The notes beneath the pieces were generated by a model, which was not told where the DNA came from, ran no database searches, and saw only the letters and a program-made list of their open reading frames with translations. From positions 1-18,638 of the forward strand of contig JAPUHZ010000364.1 of the NCBI GenBank assembly GCA_027297485.1: a stretch of 18,638 bases of DNA, read 5' to 3'. This document shows positions 1-7,320 of this stretch, in pieces; the first letter of the stretch is position 1; each line of letters starts with the position of its first letter. Source of the stretch: Deltaproteobacteria bacterium. Its GTDB lineage: Bacteria; Desulfobacterota_B; Binatia; UBA9968. The position numbers were made by a program, and so were the translations under genes.

Positions 1-783
1 GGCATCAACCTTCATCGCCGTCAAGTCGGCAATCGTGACCAAGGGGGGAGACTGAAGGCTTGCCGCTACCGTTTGGCCGGCCTCCACATTCTTTGCGATG
101 ATAGTGCCGGCGACCGGGGCCCGGATTACGCTACGATTCAGTTGGACCTGGGCGATCTTCAGCTCGGCCCGCGCCCTTTTCACCTGGGCCTTTGCGGCCA
201 TAATATTGGCCTCTTTAATTTTTATTTCGTCAACCCGAGCAGAAGTTTCTTTATGCCGAGCACTCGCCACCTCCCATTCGGCCTTTGCCGTATCATACTC
301 ATCTTTGGAAATAAGCCGCCGCCGATAAAGCTCAGCCGACCTTTTGTATTTTGCTTCGAGGTTTTTGTAATAGGTCTGAGTTCCAGCGATGTCCGCGGCG
401 ATCTGGTCCTTTTGCATCTTTACGCCAGCCTCTTCTTTAGCCAGCCTGGCCAGGGCATCCTCGAGATTTGCCTGGGCCTGAAGGACCTCTGCACGAAAGA
501 GGTCTTGATCGAGTCTGGCAACGATCTGCCCCTTTTTGACTCGCGAATTTACATCGACAGGGAGCTCCTTGATGGTGCCCGATACTTGTGTGCTCACGGT
601 AACCGATAACACGGGATTTACCATCCCGGTGGTCGTAACCCGGGAGAAAATCTCCCCCTTTTTGACCTCGGTCAATTGAAACGGAATGGGTGCATTCTCT
701 TTTACGGCAAAGATCTGCGTGCCCACCAAAAAAAACCCGATCAAGAGGATTAAGATAGCAGCCCCAAACAGGTATCTCTTCAT
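1..783 (-). CDS. HlyD/MacA-family periplasmic adaptor subunit of an efflux pump (3' end outside window)
   Basis: This is the membrane-fusion adaptor that links an inner-membrane transporter (MacB-type ABC or RND) to an outer-membrane channel. The first 261 residues are visible. A short basic start (MKRY) is followed by one hydrophobic segment at residues 5-21. The first half of the lipoyl-like/barrel-sandwich domain is at about 64-92 (VSTQVSGTIKELPV, then VKKGQIVARLD). A charged, alanine-rich coiled-coil hairpin covers about 95-215, and the second lipoyl half begins at 219 (VIRAPVAGTIIAKNVEAGQ). The ATG at 783-781 has a strong upstream GGAGGT seven bases away. Full-length family members are about 350-420 residues, so the beta-barrel and C-terminal domain lie beyond base 1, and the partner transporter is probably there too. 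Substrate cannot be told. The MacA subtype is favoured by the spacing but is not certain. Confidence 0.9.
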   Translation of the reverse strand, partial: MKRYLFGAAILILLIGFFLVGTQIFAVKENAPIPFQLTEVKKGEIFSRVTTTGMVNPVLSVTVSTQVSGTIKELPVDVNSRVKKGQIVARLDQDLFRAEVLQAQANLEDALARLAKEEAGVKMQKDQIAADIAGTQTYYKNLEAKYKRSAELYRRRLISKDEYDTAKAEWEVASARHKETSARVDEIKIKEANIMAAKAQVKRARAELKIAQVQLNRSVIRAPVAGTIIAKNVEAGQTVAASLQSPPLVTIADLTAMKVDA

Positions 784-1021
784 TAGAATGACCTCCGGTC
801 TACCTGAGACGGGCTATATTCTCTCACGCAAACTACTTAATTTGCAATGCCACCAAGCGTGACAAGAGCAAGGGATGCTCGTCCGGTCGCTTGCAGTGAA
901 GGCCTGAAACCCAAAGGCTCTTCATAAGGAAATTTTATAGTTTTCGATTGAGATGCCCACGTGCAGGAAAATACCGAGATCTCTGCCGCTCTGGAGGGAA
1001 GAGAGGAGCTTACTAAATCCG

Positions 1022-1894
1022 CTACGGAGCAAATGCCTCCACGGCCGCCATGCTAGGTCGGCGGCCTTCGCTGGAGAGAGGCATAATACACACGTGATTC
1101 GCACCCGCGTCGTAATGCGCCTGGATGCGGGCTTTGATGGTATCCAGATCGCCCCAGGCCACGATATCGTCAACGAGGTGATCGCTACAGCCATCGGCAA
1201 AGTCTGCTTCGGTATAACCTAGCTCCAACAGGTTATTCTTGTAGTTCGGTAGGCGCGGGACATAGGTCTTCATATAATTGCGAGCGGCCGCGCGTGCCTT
1301 GGCAGGATTGGTTTCTAAGATCACCGCCTGCGCTGGTGCCAGCAATTTATCCGCTCCGAGAATCTTGCGCGCCTTGCGTGTGTGAGCCGGCGGCACGAAG
1401 TAAGTGTGCGCACCGTCGGTTTTCTCCCGTGCCAGCGCGAGCATCTTGTGCCGTAAAGCGGCCAACACAACCGGTGGCTTCTCGGCTGGAGGAGGTGCCT
1501 GGTAGGATGCCTCGGCCATTTTCTCTAAGAATTGCCGCATGTGTGTTAGGGGCTTATGATAGCGATGGCCGCGCAGGCCCTCCACGAGTGGCGCATGGCT
1601 TATCCCCATTCCCAGCAAGAAGCGATTCCCCGAAATCTCCACCAGGGTTTTCTGAGCAGCCGCCATGGTCATGGCATCGCGGGCCCAGATGTTGGCGATG
1701 CCAGTGGCTAGCACCAGCGAGGACGTTTTACTAGCAAGGTAAGCTAGATGGGTAAACGGATCCCGCCCAACCGCCTCCGGAATCCACAGGGCCCCGTAAC
1801 CGCAGGCTTCGACCTTTTGCACAAAGGCCACGGACTCATCAATAGACATAGCATCATGCCAACACCAGATGCCAATTTTACCGATCTTCATCAT
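1022..1894 (-). CDS. LLM-class (luciferase-like) F420/FMN-dependent oxidoreductase, TIGR03620-like
   Basis: This 290-residue single-domain bacterial-luciferase-like TIM barrel carries out two-electron redox chemistry with F420 or FMN; its substrate is unknown. Visible features are a beta-1 strand with the IGIWCWHDAMS start, GALWIPEAVGRDPFTHLAYLAS (about 34-55), LATGIANIWARDA (about 62-74) and NRFLLGMGISHAPLVEG (about 90-106), and a C-terminal DTIKARIQAHYDAGANHVCI stretch. These match the F420-dependent LLM family described as TIGR03620, which averages about 280-300 residues. The start is one of two consecutive ATGs (1894 or 1891), preceded by AAGGAA about ten bases upstream. The gene stands alone on the minus strand, downstream of nothing obvious, and a perfect palindrome at 1907-1920 overlaps its ribosome binding site. 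F420 use is inferred from the family; no F420 biosynthesis gene is in the window. Confidence 0.85.
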   Translation of the reverse strand: MMKIGKIGIWCWHDAMSIDESVAFVQKVEACGYGALWIPEAVGRDPFTHLAYLASKTSSLVLATGIANIWARDAMTMAAAQKTLVEISGNRFLLGMGISHAPLVEGLRGHRYHKPLTHMRQFLEKMAEASYQAPPPAEKPPVVLAALRHKMLALAREKTDGAHTYFVPPAHTRKARKILGADKLLAPAQAVILETNPAKARAAARNYMKTYVPRLPNYKNNLLELGYTEADFADGCSDHLVDDIVAWGDLDTIKARIQAHYDAGANHVCIMPLSSEGRRPSMAAVEAFAP

Positions 1895-1906
1895 CAGCTC
1901 ACGTTT

Positions 1907-1920
1907 CCTTACCGGTAAGG
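1907..1920. promoter_or_regulatory. 14-bp perfect palindrome over the ribosome binding site of the LLM oxidoreductase
   Basis: CCTTACCGGTAAGG is its own reverse complement. On the minus strand its right half supplies the AAGGA ribosome binding site for the gene starting at 1894. It could be an operator for a dimeric repressor or an RNA hairpin hiding the binding site. No regulator gene lies next to it, so the role is inference. Confidence 0.4.
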
Positions 1921-2103
1921 GGTTGATATCGGCCCCCTTCTGAGAGCCGAAAATAGATGCCGTTAGGACTGGCCCTAATCAACTGCCTCGGCGAGAAAAC
2001 TATCTGATCATGAGGATTAATGTCAACCTGGAGTCAACTTATCTAGTCGCTATTGACTCCGCGCCTGTTGAGCAAATTGAAAACACTTACTATCATGGGA
2101 ACA

Positions 2104-2243
2104 GTCTAATTATATCGACCACGGAGTTTGAGACCGTGCGGTCGGCCCAAGTGAAGATCTATGGGGAGAGAACTACCGCTTCGCCCCTTTGAAAACCCCA
2201 TTGGTTATGTCCCCGCGGCAAGCCGCGGAGTATGCTGATAATC
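2104..2243 (+). repeat. Dispersed structured repeat, copy A (REP/MITE-like)
   Basis: About 140 bases that align almost end to end with 15034-15174, with most positions identical and only one- or two-base gaps. Shared blocks include TATATCGAC, AAGATCTATG, a GGGGAGA ... CCCC hairpin, ACCCCAT and the GC palindrome CCCCGCGGCAAGCCGCGG near the 3' end (2211-2228). It lies 24 bases before the glutathione reductase start, in the same orientation relative to the downstream gene as copy B. A short open frame at 2010-2192 runs into the repeat and is not a gene. The rest of the 1895-2267 gap shows nothing else recognisable. Confidence 0.8.
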
Positions 2244-2267
2244 GAATAGACAAGGAAGGCAGGGAAA

Positions 2268-3617
2268 ATGGCCATCTACGACTATGATCTGTTTACAATC
2301 GGCGCCGGTTCCGGAGGCGTACGAGCCAGTCGGGTCTCGGCCTCCTATGGAGCTAAGGTTGTTATTGCGGAGGAGCGCTACCTAGGAGGCACGTGTGTCA
2401 ATGTGGGCTGTATCCCCAAAAAGCTCCTCGTATATGCGGCTCATTTCAGCGAGGATTTCCAGGATGCGGCGGGCTTTGGTTGGTCCGTTGGAGAACGCCG
2501 TCCCGACTGGACCAAGCTCATTAAAAATAAAAATGCAGAAATAGAGCGCCTGAATGCTGTTTATAGAAGAATACTCGAAGGGGTTGGAGTCAAAATCTTT
2601 GATGGGCACGCTGAAATTCTAGATCCCCATACCGTCGTCGTCGACCAAAAACGGTATACGGCAAGGACCATTTTGGTCGCCACCGGTGGCTGGCCCACCG
2701 TACCGAAGATCCAAGGATCCGAGCATGCCATCACCTCCAATGAAGCGTTTTTTCTTCAGACGCTTCCGCGTAGTGTCATTATCGTAGGCGGCGGATATAT
2801 CGGCGTTGAGTTTGCCGGCATTTTTCATGGCCTGGGTGTGCGGGTAACGCAGCTATACCGTGGTCCATTGTTTCTTCGTGGTTTCGACGATGACGTGCGT
2901 AAGACACTGGCGAAAGAGATGAAAAAAAAAGAGATCGATCTTAGATTCAATACCCAAGTTGAGAAGATTGAAAAAATAACGGACGGTATACGTACCACTC
3001 TTAAGGGAGGAAATTTACTGGAGGCGGACCTCATCATGTTTGCCACAGGTCGAATGCCTAACACCAATCGGCTAGGTCTGCAGAAAGCAGGAGTAGAGTT
3101 AAATAGTAAGGGCGCTGTGTTAGTTGACGATTATTCCCGCTCGACAGTACCCAGCATATACGCAATAGGCGACTGTACCGATCGCCTTCAGCTCACGCCC
3201 GTTGCGATCGCTGAGGGGCAAGCCGTGGCTGAAACTCTCTTTAATAACAATCCCATGAAGCCGAACTATGCAAACGTGCCCTCTGCAGTCTTTAGTCTGC
3301 CCAACATCGGGACAGTGGGTCTTACCGAAGAGCAAGCACGGGAACGATACCCTAAGATCGATATTTATAAGACGACTTTCAGACCGTTAAAACACACATT
3401 AACCGGTCGAGACGAGCTGACCATGATAAAGCTTATCGTGGACCGAGCCACGGACCGCGTAATCGGTTGTCATATGGTAGGTGCAGAGGCTGGTGAAATC
3501 ATACAGGGTCTGGCTGTGGCGATTACATGCGGAGCCACCAAGGCCCAGTTCGATACGACCATCGGCATTCATCCGACCGCAGCCGAAGAGTTCGTTACCA
3601 TGCGAACTAAAGTCTAG
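2268..3617 (+). CDS. gor: Glutathione-disulfide reductase (class I pyridine nucleotide-disulfide oxidoreductase)
   Basis: This cytoplasmic FAD enzyme reduces GSSG to GSH with NADPH. At 449 residues it has the normal glutathione reductase length. The FAD-binding [11 protein letters not shown] is at 12-22. The redox-active disulfide [14 protein letters not shown] has Cys43 and Cys48. The NADPH fold [11 protein letters not shown] is at 174-184. The second FAD motif YAIGDCT is at 298-304, and the dimer-interface catalytic pair is His435/Glu440 in HPTAAEE. Arg198 and Arg204 in [10 protein letters not shown] sit where glutathione reductases bind the NADPH 2'-phosphate. This favours glutathione reductase over dihydrolipoamide dehydrogenase, mercuric reductase or mycothione reductase. 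The ATG is preceded by AAGGAAGGCAGGGAAA. It lies just downstream of repeat copy A. The next gene on the same strand begins 121 bases after the stop, so cotranscription is possible but not shown. Confidence 0.92.
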   Translation: MAIYDYDLFTIGAGSGGVRASRVSASYGAKVVIAEERYLGGTCVNVGCIPKKLLVYAAHFSEDFQDAAGFGWSVGERRPDWTKLIKNKNAEIERLNAVYRRILEGVGVKIFDGHAEILDPHTVVVDQKRYTARTILVATGGWPTVPKIQGSEHAITSNEAFFLQTLPRSVIIVGGGYIGVEFAGIFHGLGVRVTQLYRGPLFLRGFDDDVRKTLAKEMKKKEIDLRFNTQVEKIEKITDGIRTTLKGGNLLEADLIMFATGRMPNTNRLGLQKAGVELNSKGAVLVDDYSRSTVPSIYAIGDCTDRLQLTPVAIAEGQAVAETLFNNNPMKPNYANVPSAVFSLPNIGTVGLTEEQARERYPKIDIYKTTFRPLKHTLTGRDELTMIKLIVDRATDRVIGCHMVGAEAGEIIQGLAVAITCGATKAQFDTTIGIHPTAAEEFVTMRTKV

Positions 3618-3738
3618 GGGCAAGATATCCAGAGAGTAACCCCCTAAGCAGGCAAGCTGCCAATCCGGACTACCCTCAAATCCGACCTTTATCGAGTGCT
3701 ATTTGCAGTCGAAACAAATATCCAGTAAAGGGAAAAGC

Positions 3739-4437
3739 ATGGACCATAAGATCGTTTCTATGCATGCCGCTTATAAGAGCGGAGATGAAGTCATCGATGG
3801 TTTCCTAGCACGTCCACTTACAAACAAGCCGACACCGGCGTTAGTACTGCTGCACGGATACCGCGGGCTTAATGATGCGCAGAGAGCTATTACCCGTAAA
3901 TTTGCCAAAGAAGGATTTGTCTGCCTCTCACCTGACCTATTCGATGGGAAGATCTCTAAAGATGCCGTACTGAGCGCCTACCTCAAGACATCTCTCGACA
4001 TCGAGCGTACCATTGAAAAAATCGTAGACAGCGTGGCTTATCTTCGAATGCTTCCGTTCGTGCGCCGTAAGAAAGTCGCTTTGTCCGGTTTCTGTATGGG
4101 TGGGGGACTAGCGCTGTACGCACTCGCACGGTCACGGAAGTTTGCGACAGGTGTTATTTTTTATCAGAGCCTGTTTCCTGATCCCACCGAACTCAAAGGT
4201 ATCAAGGTCCCCATTCAATGCCATTACGGCACCCGGGATGCCAATACGACTCATGCAGAGATCCAAATGTTCAAGGAGGCCCTTGTCCAGTATCACAAGA
4301 AATTCGAGATCCACATGTATGAGGGAGCCGGACATGCCTTTCTTAACAATCCGTTGCGGAAAAATGAAGCAAATCGGAAGGCAGCCGAACAATCTTTTCT
4401 GAAAAGCTGTAAATGGTTAAGGAAGACACTCGCCTGA
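3739..4437 (+). CDS. Dienelactone hydrolase family protein
   Basis: An alpha/beta-hydrolase of the dienelactone hydrolase (carboxymethylenebutenolidase) family, 232 residues, the usual single-domain length. The nucleophile elbow GFCMGGG carries Cys119, the acid is Asp168 in HYGTRDANT, and the base is His199 in EGAGHAF. This is the Cys-Asp-His triad expected of the family. The oxyanion-side motif LLHGYRGLN is at 37-45. I start at the ATG at 3739, which has AAAGGG six bases upstream. The reading frame stays open upstream to a TTG at 3703, but that has no better binding site and adds only a polar tail. Family members act on dienelactone in aromatic degradation, and many others on unrelated esters or thioesters, so the substrate is open. 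It follows gor on the same strand. Confidence 0.9.
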   Translation: MDHKIVSMHAAYKSGDEVIDGFLARPLTNKPTPALVLLHGYRGLNDAQRAITRKFAKEGFVCLSPDLFDGKISKDAVLSAYLKTSLDIERTIEKIVDSVAYLRMLPFVRRKKVALSGFCMGGGLALYALARSRKFATGVIFYQSLFPDPTELKGIKVPIQCHYGTRDANTTHAEIQMFKEALVQYHKKFEIHMYEGAGHAFLNNPLRKNEANRKAAEQSFLKSCKWLRKTLA

Positions 4438-4565
4438 ATGGATAACGTCCTTATAAAAATACTTTTAGCACATGTTGCAAGTTCCGGTCTTGATAATCTT
4501 TCTCTTCTCATGCTCGTTCAACTCGGATGCTGTCGCCTTCTTTGATGGAGTCTAGAATCGCCGGA

Positions 4566-5297
4566 TCAGGTCGCCATTGCCTCGGCAAGTTCCTCGAGGT
4601 CAGCGACGACCACATCCCAATCTTCTTCAGGCTGGAGGTCCGAGGTCTGACTAGGGCCGTACTCCGATGGCCGCGGCAGAAAGGCAGTGCGCATACCGTG
4701 GGAGCGGGCCACCCTCAAGTCGTAATTATGAGCGGCAACCATCATCACCTCCCCAGGTTTCCACCCCAGAAGCTTGATCCCGCCCAGGTAAACTTCCGCG
4801 TCGGGCTTATAATGGCGAAAAATCTCCGCACAGAGCACGCAGTCCCAAGGCAGCCCCCCGTGCTTGGCCATGTTGACCAGGCAAGCCACATCGCCGTTCG
4901 ATAGCGTCGACAGCACGTATTTTTCTTTAAGTCGCATCAGCCCGGGCACGGCGTCCGGCCATGGGTTACATCGATCCCAAGCGCGGTTCAGGAAGATCTT
5001 TTCTTCTTCGCTCAACCCGTGAATACCGTATTCGACGAGCAATGCCTCAAGCTTTCTCCGGTAAAGACCATCCACGTTGGTCCAGGGCAGCTCCCCCACG
5101 CGTACTGCGTCCATGCCGGGGCGGTAGCAGCTCTTCCAGTTATCGACAAATGCCTCCCAATCCACGGAAATCTTTTTCTCCCGTCCGAAGGCTCGGAACT
5201 GTTCGATGATACTGCTACGCCAGTCGACAACTGTGCCGAACACATCGAAGGTCATGGCTTTCACACCGGTCACAAGTGGTCCATCCTTTTCGTTCAC
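4566..5297 (-). CDS. HAD-superfamily haloacid dehalogenase type II-like hydrolase
   Basis: A 243-residue protein with the (S)-2-haloacid dehalogenase fold. The nucleophile Asp18 is in MTFDVFGTVVDW, motif II Ser133 is in STLSNGD, the motif III lysine is Lys164 in RHYKPDAEVY, and the closing acidic motif is Asp193 in VAAHNYDL. Classical L-2-haloacid dehalogenases have a serine and asparagine before that last aspartate (S-x-N-x-x-D). Here the positions are Ala188 and His190, so dehalogenase activity is not certain and another HAD hydrolase activity is possible. The first GTG (5297-5295) shares its G with the TAG stop of the upstream ppiC gene, suggesting translational coupling. A GTG eight codons further in (5273) has an AAGGA ten bases upstream and could be the true start. 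Confidence 0.85.
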   Translation of the reverse strand: MNEKDGPLVTGVKAMTFDVFGTVVDWRSSIIEQFRAFGREKKISVDWEAFVDNWKSCYRPGMDAVRVGELPWTNVDGLYRRKLEALLVEYGIHGLSEEEKIFLNRAWDRCNPWPDAVPGLMRLKEKYVLSTLSNGDVACLVNMAKHGGLPWDCVLCAEIFRHYKPDAEVYLGGIKLLGWKPGEVMMVAAHNYDLRVARSHGMRTAFLPRPSEYGPSQTSDLQPEEDWDVVVADLEELAEAMAT

Positions 5298-5578
5298 TAT
5301 TCACTTCTGCTGGTGATCTCGATTAGATGAAACCCAAATTGAGTCTTAATGGGACCATGAACTTTTCCAACTTCATCGTTAAAAACCACTTGATCAAATT
5401 CTTTGACCATTTGACCAGCACTGAACTCTCCTAAATCTCCTCCGCTCTTCCCTGAAGGGCATTTGGAGTGTTTTTTTGCCACCTCGGCAAAGTCCGCCCC
5501 CTTTTCGATCTGTTCTTTTAAATTGTTACATTCTTCTTGATCGGCTACCAAGATATGACGCGCTCTGGCTCTAGCCAT
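5297..5578 (-). CDS. ppiC: Parvulin-type peptidyl-prolyl cis-trans isomerase
   Basis: A stand-alone parvulin of 93 residues, the same length as E. coli PpiC, that catalyses proline isomerisation during protein folding in the cytoplasm. The family pattern is clear: ARHILVADQEE at the start, GADFAEVAKKHSKCPSGKSGGDLGEFSAGQMVKEF through the centre, and the closing HGPIKTQFGFHLIEI with the catalytic-site histidines. There is no signal peptide, unlike PrsA or SurA. The ATG has an excellent AAGGAGGGG binding site five bases away. Its TAG overlaps the GTG of the downstream HAD gene by one base, so the two are probably translated from one message. Confidence 0.95.
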   Translation of the reverse strand: MARARARHILVADQEECNNLKEQIEKGADFAEVAKKHSKCPSGKSGGDLGEFSAGQMVKEFDQVVFNDEVGKVHGPIKTQFGFHLIEITSRSE

Positions 5579-5805
5579 TTTCCCCTCCTTTTTATAATGG
5601 TTAATCTTGAAACTCCAAACAATTCAAAGCGGTGATGGGCAACGGACTCTCTCTTCTGCGCCGTAGTGTGTATTGTACGGCTTCTTTTGAACGTTGCTGA
5701 AAACTTCCTCCTCTCTGCCATGATGAGATCCTTTCTCCCTCCCATCAAGCATTCTAACTTGCTGCTTCAAACTCTCCAGCCTCAGGGGGTCAGTCCAAAA
5801 CCTTA

Positions 5806-5830
5806 TAAAAGCATAAGGCTAGCTTTTATT
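5806..5830 (-). terminator. Possible transcription terminator hairpin after rpiB
   Basis: The inverted repeat ATAAAAGC (5806-5813) / GCTTTTAT (5823-5830) straddles the end of rpiB. Read on the minus strand it gives an A/T-rich hairpin whose 3' arm contains TTTT. It is weak in GC, so it may only be a partial terminator. The 250 bases between this gene and ppiC (5579-5828) hold no other recognisable feature. Confidence 0.35.
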
Positions 5831-6254
5831 ATTCAATCTTTTCAATCCTTGAAATATGTCTGCCACCTTCAAATTCCGTATTTAGCCAAGTATCTACAAT
5901 TTCAATAGCTTGCTCTAAACTTACCATTCTTTGACCTATCGAAATCATATTCGCATCGTTGTGTAATTTGGTAAGCCTTGCTGACTCCGCATTCCAACAA
6001 AGGCCACACCTTATGCCTTTAACTTTATTGGCAACTATGGCTTCGCCGTTTCCACTGCCGCCCAAAATTATGCCTAAGTCTGCCCGGCCATAAGCCACCG
6101 CTTGTGCCGCTGGTCTGATGTAATCAGGATAATCCACCGGCTTTTCAGAATCTGTGCCCAAATCCAAAACTTCATGTCCCTTAGACTGAAGATGCTCTAC
6201 AATTGAGCATTTATATTTGTAACCCGCGTGATCACTGGCAATAGCTATTTTCAT
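5829..6254 (-). CDS. rpiB: Ribose-5-phosphate isomerase B
   Basis: Interconverts ribose 5-phosphate and ribulose 5-phosphate in the non-oxidative pentose phosphate pathway. The 141 residues match RpiB/LacAB length. Asp8-His9 in ASDHAGY bind the sugar, GGSGNGE is at 65-71, the HNDAN motif is at 98-102 and the EGGRH phosphate-binding end is at 129-133. The residue used as catalytic base is Glu71 (GGSGNGE), as in mycobacterial RpiB. E. coli-type enzymes instead have a cysteine at the start of this loop. The ATG follows TGAGGT seven bases away. The DUF2007 gene is 108 bases upstream on the same strand and may share its transcript. Confidence 0.93.
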   Translation of the reverse strand: MKIAIASDHAGYKYKCSIVEHLQSKGHEVLDLGTDSEKPVDYPDYIRPAAQAVAYGRADLGIILGGSGNGEAIVANKVKGIRCGLCWNAESARLTKLHNDANMISIGQRMVSLEQAIEIVDTWLNTEFEGGRHISRIEKIE

Positions 6255-6362
6255 TTTGTACCTCAGACTACTTATTAAGCAACGCTCATAGGGAACAGAC
6301 CATAAAAGACTCGACCCCCATATTGGAATGTCGGATATACGCTTAACATAAATGATCCAGGA

Positions 6363-6620
6363 TTAGCCGATCGTCTTAAGTTCCAAAACATCCTTAAGAA
6401 TTAACAATGCCTCTTCTGCTCGCGTTTTCTCCACCATAAGGCGCATCTCACCTACACCCATTGAGCCCATGGCAGGAAAAATCCGATTGAAGTTCTCATT
6501 ATTGATGTAGTAGTAGATGCCTGCAGGATCCAGGACTGACTTGATGAAGAGAATTTCCACCTGTCCTCCCGGACGGTATATCTCAACAAAAGAGTCCACA
6601 GATTTATTATCTTTGCTCAT
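6363..6620 (-). CDS. DUF2007 family protein
   Basis: A small 85-residue protein of the DUF2007 (putative signal-transducing protein) family. The core pattern is visible: a first strand VEIYRPGGQVEILFIKSVLDPAGIYYYINNENF, in which a short loop and helix (about 17-32) separate two strands, then MRLMVEKTRAEEALLILKDVLE at the C-terminal helix. It resembles a ferredoxin-like alpha/beta fold, and the function is unknown family-wide. The ATG at 6620 lacks a clear Shine-Dalgarno sequence (CAATTACTATAAA precedes it). It sits between the OsmC-like gene and rpiB on the same strand. Confidence 0.8.
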   Translation of the reverse strand: MSKDNKSVDSFVEIYRPGGQVEILFIKSVLDPAGIYYYINNENFNRIFPAMGSMGVGEMRLMVEKTRAEEALLILKDVLELKTIG

Positions 6621-6681
6621 TTTATAGTAATTGCTAGGTTAGATTCTACTATATAATTAGGAAGTTACGTGGGATAATTTA

Positions 6682-6711
6682 ATTATAAAGATTCAGATAG
6701 AAAAATAACAA
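6682..6711 (-). promoter_or_regulatory. Candidate sigma-70 promoter for DUF2007-rpiB
   Basis: On the minus strand, TTGTTA (6711-6706), an 18-base spacer and a perfect TATAAT (6687-6682) lie in the A/T-rich gap between the OsmC-like gene and DUF2007. Transcription would start about 55 bases before the DUF2007 ATG. The -35 box matches at four of six positions. Confidence 0.35.
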
Positions 6712-6719
6712 AACAAGGC

Positions 6720-7286
6720 CTAGACGTTTAAGTTCAGGGAGATCTCTCCCCCGTTCAGAAAGAGGCGAGGGACAACCTCTACGGGATAGCGCAGGGTATT
6801 GGTTGCATAGCAGGAATGCTCCATTGCGCTTAAAAGCTCCACGATCCGTTCCTTCTTCTCCAAACTTTCCAGCTTCAACTCGTAAGTAAACCGTTTGCAC
6901 ACAGTAGGGACGTCAGCAAGTCCAAATTTGCCTCTCTGGTCGAACTCTCCTTTGACTAAAAGCTCCGCCTTCTCAATTTGAACACCCAGATATGACGCAC
7001 ACTGCGTCAGTTGGCTGAGGAGTCAAAAACCCACCGAAGCGACAAGGTATTGCAGCGGCGCGGGGCCTTTCCTGGTGCCTCCCCTCTCCACCGGCTCGTC
7101 GCACGAGATTGTGTATCCGCCGGGGACCTGGGCCTGCTTGAACTGGTCTTGGATGAGGCGGATCTTTGCCTGGTGAACTGTAACGGCTTTTTCAGGGTTG
7201 TTCACGTAAGCCTTGCGGCGCTTTTCAAAGATCTCTTTATGATGCTCGTAATTGATACTACAGCAACTTTCCTCTTTTTCCTCCAT
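6720..7286 (-). CDS. OsmC-family protein with in-frame TGA, probable selenoprotein (Sec88)
   Basis: Read through one in-frame TGA (7025-7023), this is a complete 188-residue OsmC/Ohr-family protein. OsmC proteins are cysteine-based hydroperoxide reductases with a peroxidatic cysteine in the central helix and a resolving cysteine later. Residues 1-55 form a charged N-terminal extension seen in a long OsmC subgroup. CDEPVERGGTRKGPAPLQYLVASVGF (62-87) leads into the TGA at position 88, which aligns with the peroxidatic cysteine. LLSQLTQC follows, and the resolving-type Cys159 is in MEHSCYATNTLRYP near the end. The frame is identical on both sides and ends at TAG. The ATG at 7286 has AAGGAG nine bases upstream. 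A SECIS-like hairpin begins 13 nt after the TGA. It lies 34 bases downstream of the molybdenum hydroxylase gene, probably in the same transcript. The alternative is a pseudogene or sequence error. Confidence 0.8.
6993..7025 (-). promoter_or_regulatory. Bacterial SECIS-like element following the TGA codon
   Basis: On the minus strand the UGA (7025-7023) is followed by 13 nt and then the perfect hairpin UGACGC-AGUGU-GCGUCA (7009-6993). The apical loop is five bases with G in its second position followed by U, and it starts 19 nt after the UGA. Bacterial SECIS elements recognised by SelB lie inside the coding region with the loop about 16-37 nt after UGA and a G/GU in the loop, so position, stem and loop all fit. 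CAG (7017-7015) and CUG could extend the stem across an internal loop. Confidence 0.75.
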
Positions 7287-7320
7287 ATCAATACTCCTTG
7301 TCCTTCTCCGATTAAAACGT

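Noticed and set aside
73..609. Long open frame on the plus strand (178 codons)
   Set aside because: It is antisense to the HlyD/MacA-like gene, whose protein has clear family motifs. The plus-strand product is low complexity and resembles nothing.
2010..2192. 60-codon plus-strand frame before gor
   Set aside because: Its second half lies inside the dispersed repeat, it has no convincing ribosome binding site and it has no recognisable product.
4440..4530. Short minus-strand coding-like tail ending in a CxxC motif between the DLH and HAD genes
   Set aside because: It is fewer than 30 codons with no start or binding site, and is most likely chance.
5545..5748. Basic 67-codon minus-strand frame overlapping the ppiC start
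   Set aside because: It overlaps the ppiC ribosome binding site and N-terminus in another frame and matches no family I recognise.
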